Positions 54,501-64,000 of a stretch of DNA of 64,000 bases are shown one piece after another. The notes under the pieces are model-generated. The model ran no database searches and was not told where the DNA came from. It was given only the letters and a program-made list of their open reading frames with translations. The DNA is from Microscilla marina ATCC 23134 (lineage in GTDB: Bacteria > Bacteroidota > Bacteroidia > Cytophagales > Microscillaceae): contig NZ_AAWS01000012.1 in NCBI RefSeq assembly GCF_000169175.1, positions 5,001 through 69,000 of the forward strand. The letters run 5' to 3'. Position 1 is the first letter of the stretch. Each line of letters opens with the position of its first letter. Both the position numbers and the translations under genes were made by a program.

Positions 54501-55064
54501 TATAGAGATGGTAGCGATGATGAAATGTATGCGTGGGTAGACTGGAATCAGGATGGTGATTTTGATGATAGTGGCGAAACTATAGCAATGAATAAAACTG
54601 GCAACCTGGTGGCAGTAGCTACGGTAACCATTCCTGCAAATGCAGTACTTGGCAGCACCAATATGAGGATCAAGGTATCTTACCGAAGCACAACTGCTTG
54701 TGGTAGTTTTAGTTATGGCGAAGTAGAAGACTATACACTAAATATAGCACTAGGTACTACTGCCAATACAAGGGCTGCTAACCGTGCAGAGGGCAACGAC
54801 TTGGTGGTATTTGCTTATCCTAACCCAGTGAAAAAGGGAGGCACGCTATACCTGAAAGTAAACACAAATACGACTCAAAAGGGAGCTGTAAATATAAAAG
54901 TGATTGACTTACTGGGGAATGTCATAGATAGGGCAAACAGTAAAGAAGAGAAGAAGAATGAAAAGTTGATCAAAATCAATACGGCTAATTATAAAGCTGG
55001 AATATACCTATTGAGGACAACTTTGGGAGAGACTGTACATACTATGAGGTTTGTAGTGAAATGA
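51570..55064 (+). CDS. M43 (pappalysin/cytophagalysin-type) metalloprotease with GEVED and T9SS domains
   Basis: The 1164-residue protein has a signal peptide (about 1-25, ending PAQAQ). A metzincin catalytic domain (~70-320) has zinc site HEFGHFLGLEH (near residue 236) and the downstream NHMDYNPCEAMFTQGQVTRMEGFL (Met-turn region). Beta-rich modules occupy ~330-950. A GEVED domain (EGYRDGSDDEMYAWVDWNQDGDFDDSGETIA...GEVEDYTLNI, ~955-1070) precedes a T9SS type A sorting domain ending IYLLRTTLGETVHTMRFVVK. It is secreted and degrades proteins outside the cell. It is a single gene. Confidence 0.94.
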   Translation: MKTFIVKLWAATLLSYLFVAMPAQAQNQRQNNESCLYQQTATPNSKAFEGALQQYFRSRTNEAHRVTKQQKAAGNPRYVIPVVFHIYGTEWKGNSGKVYPVNDAIVKEALEAVNANFKGGNDPVNPRFQSIEGRMDVEFRLAQIDPKGNTTTGIIYHEYQEGFALNGTRDKDIARYAWNNFKYMNVHIQLILKSGSTTNSGTAWLPSTGMSEEGTARVVYNGKYLLYTPPASSLTHEFGHFLGLEHTFKGGCTRGEGDKVSDTPATTGGEVSGDCSVNTDLQNCFNEFINVQNHMDYNPCEAMFTQGQVTRMEGFLDLHEARKTLWANDNLIATGTVTMPANRRVVFTYQQITDSDQDKYLNLVEHFDNDGKILNKRKIKAEGVQFARLGALQQGVHYAVSGVPAGLTVNINVIDQTMAEISLAGKANQHNKANSTNFTVTLLNPAIIGGVSQLTHVTGTYTIDFLEAYGRYYEVFSKHIEMGYTTPNRLPQNSSFESFAIGGKFSVLLRNFDGDQVTLDNYETNLEVLCNTNTKQVRVLSENTTISATSAGTWQGRAGVTDQLPIITSPGYTAWRGKTAYAAIRIPTINNSYLYGWLLLEASADGSYVKGIAYGLREKPGASMTTTITKPMVVYYNDRFVEAKTNDGAMANDILVELKNASFANRGVLTSGTHYTIKNVPAGLIFEVNVLDSKRARLKMKGNSTYQGHSANQGWDYRNNIELEFLNAAFTSGNAATIIASKYTLNMEFLGKSFIKTLENEVMDLNQGSPNSANFSLLTSHQSLSRAQVTYQLQLYKTGQSSVPGLKFISWRKDAIANDNYELTPLGYGIKIGPSSSWKKGRQYHLGRGQHMIDSDVYQAWRGKRQYIGIRFQRSGRMHYGWIEMKVSSDGKVLQFLSCAVSAIPDQSIVAGTLLSADDRVYCTAKGNNGPEAITKVQLGAINNSSDRGAIGYQDYRYISTTVARNSSHNLRVEIEGYRDGSDDEMYAWVDWNQDGDFDDSGETIAMNKTGNLVAVATVTIPANAVLGSTNMRIKVSYRSTTACGSFSYGEVEDYTLNIALGTTANTRAANRAEGNDLVVFAYPNPVKKGGTLYLKVNTNTTQKGAVNIKVIDLLGNVIDRANSKEEKKNEKLIKINTANYKAGIYLLRTTLGETVHTMRFVVK

Positions 55065-55090
55065 TACTCTGAGAGCAAAATTTGGAAACA

Positions 55091-55129
55091 AAAAAGAAGA
55101 CCTTTGTATGTTCAAAGGTCTTCTTTTTT
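55091..55129 (+). terminator. Terminator of the M43 protease gene
   Basis: AAAAGAAGACCTTTG (55092-55106) pairs with CAAAGGTCTTCTTTT (55113-55127), with flanking A and T runs. Confidence 0.9.
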
Positions 55130-55401
55130 ATATATCACTTTACTTGTGGCAGCATAACAATGTAATGCTTAGTGACATGTTCTAAAATAGGTGTTCGAAA
55201 CCGTAGAACAAAGTCCAAACCCTACAAAGTTAATTGAGAAAAAAGCTTGGAGCTCGTCCTGTGATACAGTGAGCAACGCAATTAATTCGGTTATTTTTCA
55301 ACAAAATATGGCAATAAGGCTTGAAGCCAAACCAGGCCATTATTGTTGAGGGTTTTATAAGTATTTTTCTCAGGGGCGAACACGTCGCTTAATTTAGGCA
55401 A
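55130..55401 (-). other. Spacer between convergent genes
   Basis: Spacer of about 270 bases. No hairpin or gene is recognised beyond the terminator. Confidence 0.3.
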
Positions 55402-56100
55402 TTACTTAATTGTATAGCTGACCCCAAGCCCCACCATAGAAGCGCTGTTACGAAAACGGTCGTTGTCATCGTTGGCAGCTATAGGCTGACTGGTGGTATA
55501 TTCTAAAAAATAATAACTAAAAGCGGCTTTGACTGCCAGGCGGTCGTTGAGTTTATAACGAACAAAAAACTCAGAATAAAGCGAGCCACGATCATTGGCT
55601 CCTACCAGCAAAATATTGGTAGAAGTGGGGCTGGCCAAATAAGCAGCAGTATTGCTGGTACCTGTACCTGGAGGTGCAAAAGCACTGCCTTGTTCTTCGC
55701 CAAAGCTAAACCCAATGGCATCGATGTTAAATCCCGCTTCTAGTTTTGAGGTAATGTTATATTGCAAAAATATGGCAAGGTTCAAAGAGTTAATTTGGGC
55801 ATTGGCTACCGTCAAAGTCCCTTCTTTTTCTGCTTTTCCAGCAAATTCGGGAGGAGCACTGGTAAAGTTCTGGTCTGTACCAAAGTAAGAGCTCCAGCGA
55901 ATACCATAACCAATACCTATTTTTCTTTTGGCTCCCAAAAAATGCATATTAGATAACCAGGCATGCCCGCCGTATTGTTGCGCACCAACACTTAAGCCCA
56001 AGTCGGCACTGAACCGCGATTTTGCCGGAGAGTCTTGAGCGTAAGTTAAACCACTGGCAATCAATACCAGTAAAAGAGTGGATAGGAGTCTGTTCATCAT
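55402..56100 (-). CDS. Outer-membrane beta-barrel protein
   Basis: I chose the double-Met start at 56100 (MMNRLLSTLLLVLIASGLTYAQ), a good signal peptide. The mature part of ~210 residues has alternating strands with aromatic belts (FSADLGLSVGAQQYGGHAWLSN; IGIGYGIRWSSYFG; SLYSEFFVRYKLNDRLAVKAAFSYYFLEY; MVGLGVSYTIK) and ends in a typical barrel strand. This is an 8-10-strand OmpA/OmpW-like porin-type barrel (outer membrane protein beta-barrel family), of unknown cargo. It is a single gene. Confidence 0.85.
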   Translation of the reverse strand: MMNRLLSTLLLVLIASGLTYAQDSPAKSRFSADLGLSVGAQQYGGHAWLSNMHFLGAKRKIGIGYGIRWSSYFGTDQNFTSAPPEFAGKAEKEGTLTVANAQINSLNLAIFLQYNITSKLEAGFNIDAIGFSFGEEQGSAFAPPGTGTSNTAAYLASPTSTNILLVGANDRGSLYSEFFVRYKLNDRLAVKAAFSYYFLEYTTSQPIAANDDNDRFRNSASMVGLGVSYTIK

Positions 56101-56336
56101 TTTATTAAAGGGTTTTTGAATGAAATAAAAAAACAGTCGTACAAACTTGAGCAATTTAATTTTTATAAACTGTCATCAAGCTTACTAAAGTCATTATTTT
56201 TTATAATTACCACCGTCAAAACACCAACCCAAAAGAGATAGTTCAAGTAATATTTTTCATTAACAATTTTTTGTGAATTAATCATCAGAGACTTTATGCA
56301 AAAAGCAACAACTTTGATGTAGTCAATTGTTGGTTT

Positions 56337-56395
56337 AGTAACGGTTGAAAAATAAAATATTCATTTCCTAAATAGAGAAGTTATTGTCCGTTACT
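56337..56395. repeat. Repeat bounded by AGTAACGG/CCGTTACT, short copy
   Basis: The same 8-base ends and TTGAAAAATAA start as at 41205, with 43 bases between the ends. It looks like an internally deleted copy of a small mobile repeat. Confidence 0.65.
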
Positions 56396-56557
56396 TAAGG
56401 AGATTTTTTGAGTAAACAATAATTTTGCAAAGTGTTAATTACCAGTGGAATGTATAGTGAACATTTGGCAATGGTGTAGTGGCTTTCCATTTAGTCAATA
56501 GGCGTTTGGCAAGTGCTTAAATACTGTTTTTTTCCTTTGTTTACCAATAGCAATAAA

Positions 56558-56578
56558 GTACATATACCGTATATGTAC
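56558..56578 (+). promoter_or_regulatory. Perfect 21-bp palindrome upstream of the secreted gene
   Basis: GTACATATAC-C-GTATATGTAC is a 10-bp perfect inverted repeat with one central base, 82 bases before the start at 56661. Its symmetry and position suggest a dimeric regulator site, perhaps for the AraC-type protein encoded downstream. Confidence 0.6.
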
Positions 56579-56660
56579 CCCTATGCCTTTGTTTTATTTC
56601 TCGTTATCTAACCAATCTCATAGGTTTGTGGAATTACAAATCATATAAACAAAAAAACTT

Positions 56661-57353
56661 ATGAGAATATTATTGTTATTGTGCTTCATGTGGGTGCATA
56701 CCTTGACTTTATCAGCCCAATCTGACAAACTCACTTATCATCTAAAAAAAGGGCAGGTGTTTGATCTTTTGTTGTTGAGGCTGAAACCAGGTGTACAAGA
56801 AAAAACTAAAAATTACATTCAAACATTTATCCCCATAGGTAAAAAATTTGGTTACCACTCCCTAAAAGGGTTTCCTGTAAAAGAAAGCCCTACTCAGGGA
56901 AACTACCACCCCCAGAGCGTAATATTGGCTTATTGGGACAATCTTGCCCTTCGTAATAAGTTTTTGGCGCATGTAGAGGCAAACTACCCCGATTTTCACC
57001 AGAAGAGGAGAAACATTTGGTCTAGGTTTGACCTCACCTATTATGAATTAAAAAAAGACATATCTTTTGAGGTACATAAGAAAAAATACACGGTATTGAC
57101 TGCTTATTGGCAAAAAGATACACAAGGGTTTCGTGAGTTTAAGCAAGCTTGGCGCAAAAAAGTGCGTCAGTCAAAAGGAGTGGTTAAGCTGGAACTTACT
57201 CAAGGAGTTTCGCCTTTTGGTTATGATTATAACCCTGATTATTTTACCATTACCCAGTGGGAAAGTAAAGCAGCGTTTGAGCAGTTTTATCGCGCCAATC
57301 TAAAAATGAACCATCAAGCCGTAAAACAAGTGCATCAGTTTAAAATTTTTTAA
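56661..57353 (+). CDS. Secreted double dimeric-alpha/beta-barrel protein
   Basis: The 230-residue protein has a signal peptide (MRILLLLCFMWVHTLTLSAQ). Two halves follow with a ferredoxin-like (EthD/ABM/DUF1330-type) pattern. The first is FDLLLLRLKPGVQEKTKNYIQTFIPIGKKFGYHSLKGFPV...VILAYWDNLALRNKFLAHVEANYPDF. The second is YTVLTAYWQKDTQGFREFKQAWRKKVRQSKGVVKLELTQGVSPF...YFTITQWESKAAFEQFYR. Such folds often bind small hydrophobic ligands or act as monooxygenases/isomerases. The gene is 62 bases before the AraC regulator and shares its direction, so the pair is likely one unit. Confidence 0.75.
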   Translation: MRILLLLCFMWVHTLTLSAQSDKLTYHLKKGQVFDLLLLRLKPGVQEKTKNYIQTFIPIGKKFGYHSLKGFPVKESPTQGNYHPQSVILAYWDNLALRNKFLAHVEANYPDFHQKRRNIWSRFDLTYYELKKDISFEVHKKKYTVLTAYWQKDTQGFREFKQAWRKKVRQSKGVVKLELTQGVSPFGYDYNPDYFTITQWESKAAFEQFYRANLKMNHQAVKQVHQFKIF

Positions 57354-57415
57354 TTTTATGAGTCAGAAGTAGGCATTGCGTACAGTGCCTACTTTGTTTA
57401 TTGGTTTTAGAGCGC

Positions 57416-58519
57416 ATGCAAAACTTTTTGAATCAATTGGTATATTTTGGCTACCTACAAAGCCTGTTTTTGATATTTATCTACCTTTTTTCGCCCACAC
57501 GTAGAAAAACCCTGAACCAATATTTGATTGTTTTTGTGTTGGTGTTAACTGTAGGACTTACAGGGCGGGTGTTGTATATGTCAGAGGTTTTTGGCAAAAA
57601 CTTCAAACTCATTACCATTTCCGAGTTTGCCATTTTGTTGTTTGGAGCTACCATATATTTGTTTACCCGATCGTCTTTGTTTGACAAACGCTTTAGTTAT
57701 CGCGATTTGGTGCATTATATTCCAGGGGTGGTTTATATCATACTAATTACGGTGTTTTTTATCATACCTACCAAAGAAGCCTACATAGCCAAATATAAGA
57801 GTGGGCAACTACTTCAAATGTCTATTTGGTTTGCAGGGGTGGGTTTGTTGTTCAACATTACGTATTGGGTGCTTAGTTGCCGTTTGTTTTTTGCCTTTAA
57901 GAAAAAACTACAGAATGAGTTGAGCTATGTGGTCAAAACGCGGTTTTTCCTGACTTTTTTGATAGCCATAGGAGCCTGTTTATTGTGCTGGGTGGTGGTT
58001 TATTTGATGAGTATTTATGGGAATAAGTTTATTGCCCAAACCACTCGACAAGCCCTTTGGTTGAGCATTGCTCTCATTATTCTTTTGATTGCTTATTATG
58101 GTATGACAGCGCCCGACTTGTTTAGGTTGGCATCAGTAGTAAAAACCAAAAAATATGCACATTCTCGGTTGTCACAAAAAGACCTTGACCAGCTAAAATA
58201 CAAGCTGGAACAATTAATGGAAAACAAGAAACCTTACCTCAACCGCAAACTGTTGAAGTCAGAGCTTGCCGGTTTGCTAGGGGTGAGCAATCCTGAAGTT
58301 GCCCGTTTGTTAAATGAACGAATCGGTATGACCTTTTTTGAGTATGTCAATTATTATCGTATCAAAGAATTTATCGCATTGGCTCAGACCGAAGAAGCAC
58401 AAAAATTTACGATTTTTGGTATTGCACAAGAGGCAGGTTTCAACTCTAAAACTACCTTTAACAAATCCTTTAAGAAACTCATGGGAGCTTCTCCTTCCGA
58501 ATATTTTGCCAAGAAATAA
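57416..58519 (+). CDS. Membrane-anchored AraC family regulator
   Basis: The start at 57416 gives 367 residues. Seven membrane helices lie in about 1-240 (QNFLNQLVYFGYLQSLFLIFIYLF ... ALIILLIAYYGMTAPDLF). After a linker comes the AraC double HTH (LKSELAGLLGVSNPEVARLLNERIGMTFFEYVNYYRIKEFIALAQTEEAQKFTIFGIAQEAGFNSKTTFNKSFKKLMGASPSEYFA). This 7TM-AraC layout is common in Bacteroidetes: the membrane part senses, the C-terminus binds DNA. It probably regulates the secreted gene upstream and may bind the palindrome at 56558. It ends three bases before the convergent gene. Confidence 0.9.
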   Translation: MQNFLNQLVYFGYLQSLFLIFIYLFSPTRRKTLNQYLIVFVLVLTVGLTGRVLYMSEVFGKNFKLITISEFAILLFGATIYLFTRSSLFDKRFSYRDLVHYIPGVVYIILITVFFIIPTKEAYIAKYKSGQLLQMSIWFAGVGLLFNITYWVLSCRLFFAFKKKLQNELSYVVKTRFFLTFLIAIGACLLCWVVVYLMSIYGNKFIAQTTRQALWLSIALIILLIAYYGMTAPDLFRLASVVKTKKYAHSRLSQKDLDQLKYKLEQLMENKKPYLNRKLLKSELAGLLGVSNPEVARLLNERIGMTFFEYVNYYRIKEFIALAQTEEAQKFTIFGIAQEAGFNSKTTFNKSFKKLMGASPSEYFAKK

Positions 58520-58521
58520 TT

Positions 58522-58983
58522 TCATTCCTGATGGTTCACCACCCACTCATAAGCTTCCTCAAAAGTCTTGAAATTTTGAAAAACCCTTTGTATACCTCCT
58601 TCGCTGGCAGTAGTATCATGCTCCAGTTTTTTCTTCATTAAGTCTTTTGAGCTCATCTCGGCATAAAAACGTGCTGGAAGCACATTTGCGGTAATGCGTT
58701 GTCCTGGGTAGTCAAGTTTTTCGCCCAAAACAGGAAACAATTCTTTGCTGAGCCATTCGCTGGCTTTGAGGTCTACAAGTTCAATGGCCGATCCATCTAT
58801 GAGCCATTTTAATGCTTTAAATTCTACTGCTTTGTCAATCGCCTTGTACCAAGCTTCCTGAGCAAACGCTAATTGTACCAGCCCCCTGGCTTCTACAATC
58901 AACAAGTTGAGTTCAGCAATATGGTACAGGTTATAATTTTTGTTTTGAAAAAAACAGTGATCAGGTGATTTTGTATAGCTCAT
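58522..58983 (-). CDS. STAS/SpoIIAA-like protein, function unknown
   Basis: The 153-residue soluble protein has a pattern like the SpoIIAA/STAS fold used in small Bacteroidetes regulators: LYHIAELNLLIVEARGLVQLAFAQEAWYKAIDKAVEFKALKWLIDGSAIELVDLKASEWLSKELFPVLG. A strand precedes the helix after a long loop, and it ends FKTFEEAYEWVVNHQE. A partner kinase is not adjacent. It is a single gene convergent with the AraC gene. Confidence 0.6.
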   Translation of the reverse strand: MSYTKSPDHCFFQNKNYNLYHIAELNLLIVEARGLVQLAFAQEAWYKAIDKAVEFKALKWLIDGSAIELVDLKASEWLSKELFPVLGEKLDYPGQRITANVLPARFYAEMSSKDLMKKKLEHDTTASEGGIQRVFQNFKTFEEAYEWVVNHQE

Positions 58984-59104
58984 AGTGAATGTTCTGATTT
59001 TTGATGCTACCCAAAAATTAGCAACAATCGTACAATCACTATTTTCTTTTGCTGTTTATTGTTTTCAATGAATAGCCTTTGCTTGCTACCAATTTTTTGG
59101 AACA

Positions 59105-59140
59105 AAAAAACCTCCTGAGAAACAACTCTCAGGAGGCGTA
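59105..59140 (-). terminator. Terminator of the groESL operon
   Basis: CCTCCTGAG (59111-59119) pairs with CTCAGGAGG (59128-59136). Read on the minus strand a T run follows (A run 59104-59110). Confidence 0.88.
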
Positions 59141-59176
59141 GTTTTTATAGCTTTTTGTCTAAGACAAAAGGGGGGC

Positions 59177-60835
<1,659 letters not shown>

Positions 60836-60917
60836 TTATTATATTCGTTTTGTAAAATAGTAAAGTTGATAGTTTGGCAGTAATGGTTACTGCCTAAATC
60901 TGGTTTGTCGAGAAAAC

Positions 60918-61193
60918 CTAAACAATAGCAAAGATGTCAGCTTCACGCATGATCAAATACTCTTTGCCTTCAACGGTAATTTCTGTACCAGCATACTTAC
61001 CATACAATACCTGGTCACCTGCTTGTACAGTCAAAGGTTCGTCCTTTTTACCGTTACCAACTGCTACAATTTTGCCTCTTTGAGGTTTTTCTTTAGCAGT
61101 ATCAGGAATGATGATACCAGAAGCAGTTTTTTCTTCAGCTTCTGCAGGCTCTACAAGCACTCGGTCAGCTAACGGTTTAATATTCAAAGCCAT
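60918..61193 (-). CDS. groS: Co-chaperonin GroES (10 kDa)
   Basis: The 91-residue protein is normal for Gro[47 protein letters not shown], the mobile loop in the TASGIIIPD region, and [33 protein letters not shown]. It is the first gene of the groESL operon. A minus-strand TACCTTTG (61229-61236) 36 bases upstream is a likely -7 box. Confidence 0.98.
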   Translation of the reverse strand: MALNIKPLADRVLVEPAEAEEKTASGIIIPDTAKEKPQRGKIVAVGNGKKDEPLTVQAGDQVLYGKYAGTEITVEGKEYLIMREADIFAIV

Positions 61194-61228
61194 TTTTTTA
61201 TAATTTGAGTTTACTAAAAATATTGAAA

Positions 61229-61236
61229 CAAAGGTA
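61229..61236 (-). promoter_or_regulatory. -7 box of groESL
   Basis: Read on the minus strand TACCTTTG fits TAnnTTTG. A TTG at the usual -33 distance is not evident, so other factors may help at this heat-shock promoter. No inverted repeat of the CIRCE type was seen. Confidence 0.5.
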
Positions 61237-61597
61237 TACTAAAAACTAATGGTTGACAGAGGCAAGGTAATGAGATATGCACACTCACCCTATCACCAAG
61301 ATTAGTTTAGATACTGTTTTATCATTTCCTATGCCAATCGTTTTTTTGACAGTTTGAGTGGGTAATAGTCTGCCATTTTTACTGTTTTCTTACATGATGC
61401 AGCCAAACTATGACATTCGTGTATCCTCTGTAAATCCAGTGTTAATCAGAATATAATTCGTTAAAATGTTTATTTATTACATTTAAAAGTTGTGTTTATG
61501 CTTGTTGTTTATAATAATAAATTGTAAACGTTGTTTTTTATAAAACAACCGTCGGAGTTCAAGTACTGACAAAATTTACCAACAATAAATAAGATAT
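61237..61597. other. Divergent spacer upstream of groESL
   Basis: About 360 AT-rich bases. No gene, repeat or clear second promoter was recognised. Confidence 0.35.
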
Positions 61598-62314
61598 ATG
61601 AAAGCATTAGATAAAGACTGGCTAACTTCTCATTTGATCGACTTTGAGTACAAGAAGTATATTTTGTTAGCCTATCTAAAAGATATCAGACAACAATTTG
61701 ACAGGGTGGCTTTATACCCTTATTTGTCAGACATGGTATTTCATTATAAAAACTTACTGGCAATTAAAGAAAACAAAGAAGTACTCTTTCAAAGTTTTCC
61801 TGAGACAGTGTCGAAAGCTGATTTTGAAACATTAAGTCTGCACTATAAAAAAATTGTAGAAAGCGATGAGATTATAGATGAATTGGAGGCGATTATAGAG
61901 TATGCTGCTCCTCAGTTTAAGACTATGTTGAGCGAAGGCAAAGATATTTTTGAATATATAGAGGAAAACATTGAAATTTTGCCAGTGGGCATTACACCAT
62001 TACATTTTCAAGAAGGATATTTCTTTTTACAGCAACAAGGAAAAAAAGATACGCAGGTATATGAATATCAGGTCTCTATATTTGAAAGTGCCAACGAAAA
62101 ATACCGGGGCATTCATACTTCTTTTGTTGAGAGCATTACCCGGGGCATTGGACGCACCTTTGAGAGCTTAAAGTTAGAGTTGATACGCAAGTACAAAAAA
62201 CTGCCTAATCCGGCAACTTACCTCATCAACTCGCAAGTGGTTTGCCCGGTAAACGCTACTTTGTTGCCCGTGTCTAAGCGAATGCTCATGAAATACCTGG
62301 CAACAGTGCATTGA
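61598..62314 (+). CDS. Conserved hypothetical cytoplasmic protein
   Basis: The 238-residue soluble protein is rich in helices. It has MKALDKDWLTSHLIDFEYKKYILLAYLKDIRQQFDRVALYPYLSDMVFHYKNLLAIKENK, then an acidic middle and a C-terminal region with RGIHTSFVESITRGIGRTFESLKLELIRKYKKLPNPATYLI. The overall pattern (long helices, then a beta strand segment FEYQVSIFES-like) is common to conserved Bacteroidetes proteins of unknown function near groES or protein-quality-control genes. No motif was recognised. It has its own terminator. Confidence 0.65.
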   Translation: MKALDKDWLTSHLIDFEYKKYILLAYLKDIRQQFDRVALYPYLSDMVFHYKNLLAIKENKEVLFQSFPETVSKADFETLSLHYKKIVESDEIIDELEAIIEYAAPQFKTMLSEGKDIFEYIEENIEILPVGITPLHFQEGYFFLQQQGKKDTQVYEYQVSIFESANEKYRGIHTSFVESITRGIGRTFESLKLELIRKYKKLPNPATYLINSQVVCPVNATLLPVSKRMLMKYLATVH

Positions 62315-62343
62315 ATGATCTAAATATTAAAGAATAGAACAGA

Positions 62344-62387
62344 GGCAGAAACAGGGGGATTTAGATAACCAGGTTTCTGCCTTTTTT
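62344..62387 (+). terminator. Terminator
   Basis: GGCAGAAAC (62344-62352) pairs with GTTTCTGCC (62373-62381) and is followed by six T. Confidence 0.9.
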
Positions 62388-63203
62388 GCTGAAGCAAAAA
62401 AGCGGGTGGGGTAATGTTGTTTCACGCACTCATTCATTGTTTGTGTAATAGACAACCAAACAACGTAACTTTGCCTGGCTTATGTATACAGGTTTTTTTA
62501 GCCCTAAGTAGCAGCAAGTAATTAGCTATAAATTATAAAAACAACTTGCTCATAATATGGTACACCTACTCATTAGGTATGTTGAATGCTGCCTTGGTAC
62601 TTAATTTGTCTAACTTTATATTAGCTTAGGCTTATACGTTGGGCTTGATTATAAACTTACAATTGAACGTGTCAATCAGATAATTTTTGACAGTAAACTT
62701 TTCTACCTATTCCAATTATTTTTTCATCTCCCCTTTAAAGTTTCATCAGGCATGTCCTTAATTTTTGCGAACCAGTATGCTTGCAAACTAACCTCATGTT
62801 AATTAGAGCTTTGCTCAACTCCGCCGTATGGAGAGGCTAAAGCTAAAATAAAGACTTTGTTAAGGAAGCACATAGGGTTGAGCATCACTTTCGTGTATGA
62901 CTTTTATACTGCTCGAATAGTTCGTTTATTCAGTCAAGGCTTAGTGCTACAAAATACCTGAAAAGTAAAGATTTTGTGTTGTTTAACTTCTACTTCTTCC
63001 TCAAAAGAATGATTTTATAAAACATGTACTGAAAAGACTCGAAAAGTTATCTTTGTTGAAATTTTTTTTTAGTAAGTTTAAAGTACCTACAAATCAATCA
63101 AATAAGTTGCTTATGGAGAGGTGTGTTTCAGTGATTAAAGATTATTTGATTTGGTAAGAGTAGCTCTGTTTAAGATACGAACAAGTCTAACGCTATTTTA
63201 CTT
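62388..63203 (+). other. Long intergenic region, no gene recognised
   Basis: About 815 AT-rich bases without a coding frame. It contains the hairpin-like AGAGCTTTGCTCAACTCC segment (62805-62822). Confidence 0.35.
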
Positions 63204-64000
63204 ATGAACAATGAATTTACCAGCCAGGTAAACCTTGCAATGATTGCATTTGCCAAGCAAGCATACTATGACTCAATAGTGGCATTGGCTATGGCGTATA
63301 CCGATGAAAACTTGTGGAACCAAGCAGGAGAGTTTCAGGCTCCCTCAGAAAGCTTGAGCAATTCTCTGGAGATTATTACCCGCTTGGCTGAATTACCCGA
63401 AATCGAAGTACAGGATTTTGTGCATAGAATTATACAACAAATGCAAGAAGCACTAGAGATTACCCATCAAAATAGTACGGAGGCGTTTGAACAAGCCATA
63501 TACAATACGCGACATTTGGTAGATGCCTTTTACCAAGGGTTGAGACTGCTCAAAGAGCAAGGAGTGCCTATAGGGGTAAATCAAGACCCTCATATCAAGT
63601 TGGGCTTTTTTCTCGAACAGGGTAAAATTAATGTCCACTTATATGGTAAAATATCCAGTAGCCCGCCAGGGTTAAACCCTACCGAGGCACAACAGCTCCA
63701 GGATGCATTTTTACAGACAATGGATGCTGGTTCCAACTATCAACAAATGATTAATCTGGCAGCACGTTTGTCTAATCAAGGGCAATACGAAGATAGCAAT
63801 ACACTCTTGGTAAAAATTATAGAGCAATATCCAGAAGAAAAAGCCAGCAGTTTGAACTTGATTGGCGCGAATTGGTTTTTTTTGGCAAACTATGAGCAAG
63901 CCATTGAGTATTATGTAAAAGCTCGTGATGCCGGAGAAAGCGAAGACATGATTGATTTTAATGTATGGGAGGCTTGCCGCGAATTGTACAAGAGTGCTGA
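63204..64000 (+). CDS. TPR-like protein, cut by the window end
   Basis: An ATG at 63204 (MNNEFTSQVNLAMIAFAKQ) opens a frame that stays open to the right edge (265 codons). The N-terminal half is helical and acidic. From about residue 180 two tetratricopeptide-type helix pairs appear (YQQMINLAARLSNQGQYEDSNTLLVKII and SLNLIGANWFFLANYEQAIEYYVKARDAG), with the small-residue pattern of TPRs. It is probably a cytoplasmic scaffold or assembly protein. The C-terminus is outside the window, so the full architecture cannot be stated. Confidence 0.8.
   Translation, partial: MNNEFTSQVNLAMIAFAKQAYYDSIVALAMAYTDENLWNQAGEFQAPSESLSNSLEIITRLAELPEIEVQDFVHRIIQQMQEALEITHQNSTEAFEQAIYNTRHLVDAFYQGLRLLKEQGVPIGVNQDPHIKLGFFLEQGKINVHLYGKISSSPPGLNPTEAQQLQDAFLQTMDAGSNYQQMINLAARLSNQGQYEDSNTLLVKIIEQYPEEKASSLNLIGANWFFLANYEQAIEYYVKARDAGESEDMIDFNVWEACRELYKSA

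Larger units (their letters stand above)
56101..56660. other. Intergenic region with repeat and palindrome
   Basis: The 560-base divergent spacer contains the short AGTAACGG repeat (56337-56395) and a 21-bp perfect palindrome (56558-56578). No gene is seen. Confidence 0.6.

Overview
The window is a bacteroidete chromosome segment. The evidence is TonB-dependent receptor and CarboxypepD-like architecture, type IX secretion (T9SS) C-terminal domains, near-absence of Shine-Dalgarno sequences, promoters of the TTG-N19-21-TAnnTTTG type, and many SpII lipoproteins. The gene set (T9SS proteases, an eCIS-cargo-like protein, an ABA4-like protein, long intergenic gaps full of small repeats) fits a marine gliding member of Cytophagales such as Microscilla. 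That genus-level guess is inference.

Layout. 1-660 is the 3' end of an rRNA operon (23S tail, 5S, terminator). 896-3558 is mutS, broken by a one-base frameshift. 3.9-5.1 kb holds a small membrane protein and punA. 5.37-5.77 kb is an unusual RNA locus: a circularly permuted, alanine-type tRNA-like gene (3' half upstream of 5' half) directly followed by an ordinary tRNA-Asp(GTC). 5.8-16.4 kb carries envelope genes (AsmA-like protein, a metal-type TonB receptor plus lipoprotein behind an apparent double operator), small cytoplasmic genes and sucC. 16.6-24.6 kb carries an orphan eCIS-cargo-like protein, a NADAR protein, an SDR-ALDH operon with its TetR regulator and matching operators, and a 3-hydroxyacyl-CoA dehydrogenase. 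24.8-33.9 kb holds an amidohydrolase lipoprotein, a LytS/LytTR two-component pair, IS66 and IS630 remnants, a MITE and a repeat-rich T9SS protein. 33.9-45.2 kb holds a lipoprotein cyclophilin, a histidine phosphatase, a MarR regulator, an acyltransferase, two separate bestrophins and a Tat-exported cholesterol oxidase that looks acquired from actinobacteria. 45.4-64 kb is mostly core metabolism and envelope genes (pfkA, dapD, groES-groEL) with a large M43 metalloprotease, an OmpA-like barrel, a membrane-anchored AraC regulator and a TPR protein cut by the window end.

Between the genes lie at least four families of short structured repeats: nested hairpins, AGTAACGG-bounded elements, AGAGCTTG-bounded elements and a GAGGCTGTCTCATAA MITE. 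They account for much of the long intergenic space. No CRISPR array, prophage or complete insertion sequence is visible.

The observation most worth following is the permuted tRNA-Ala-like gene at 5471-5625. Its acceptor halves, D arm and T arm are canonical and pair across the permutation. It carries the G3-U70 pair and A73 that define alanine tRNAs, and its flanks form a long interrupted helix where the anticodon arm should be.
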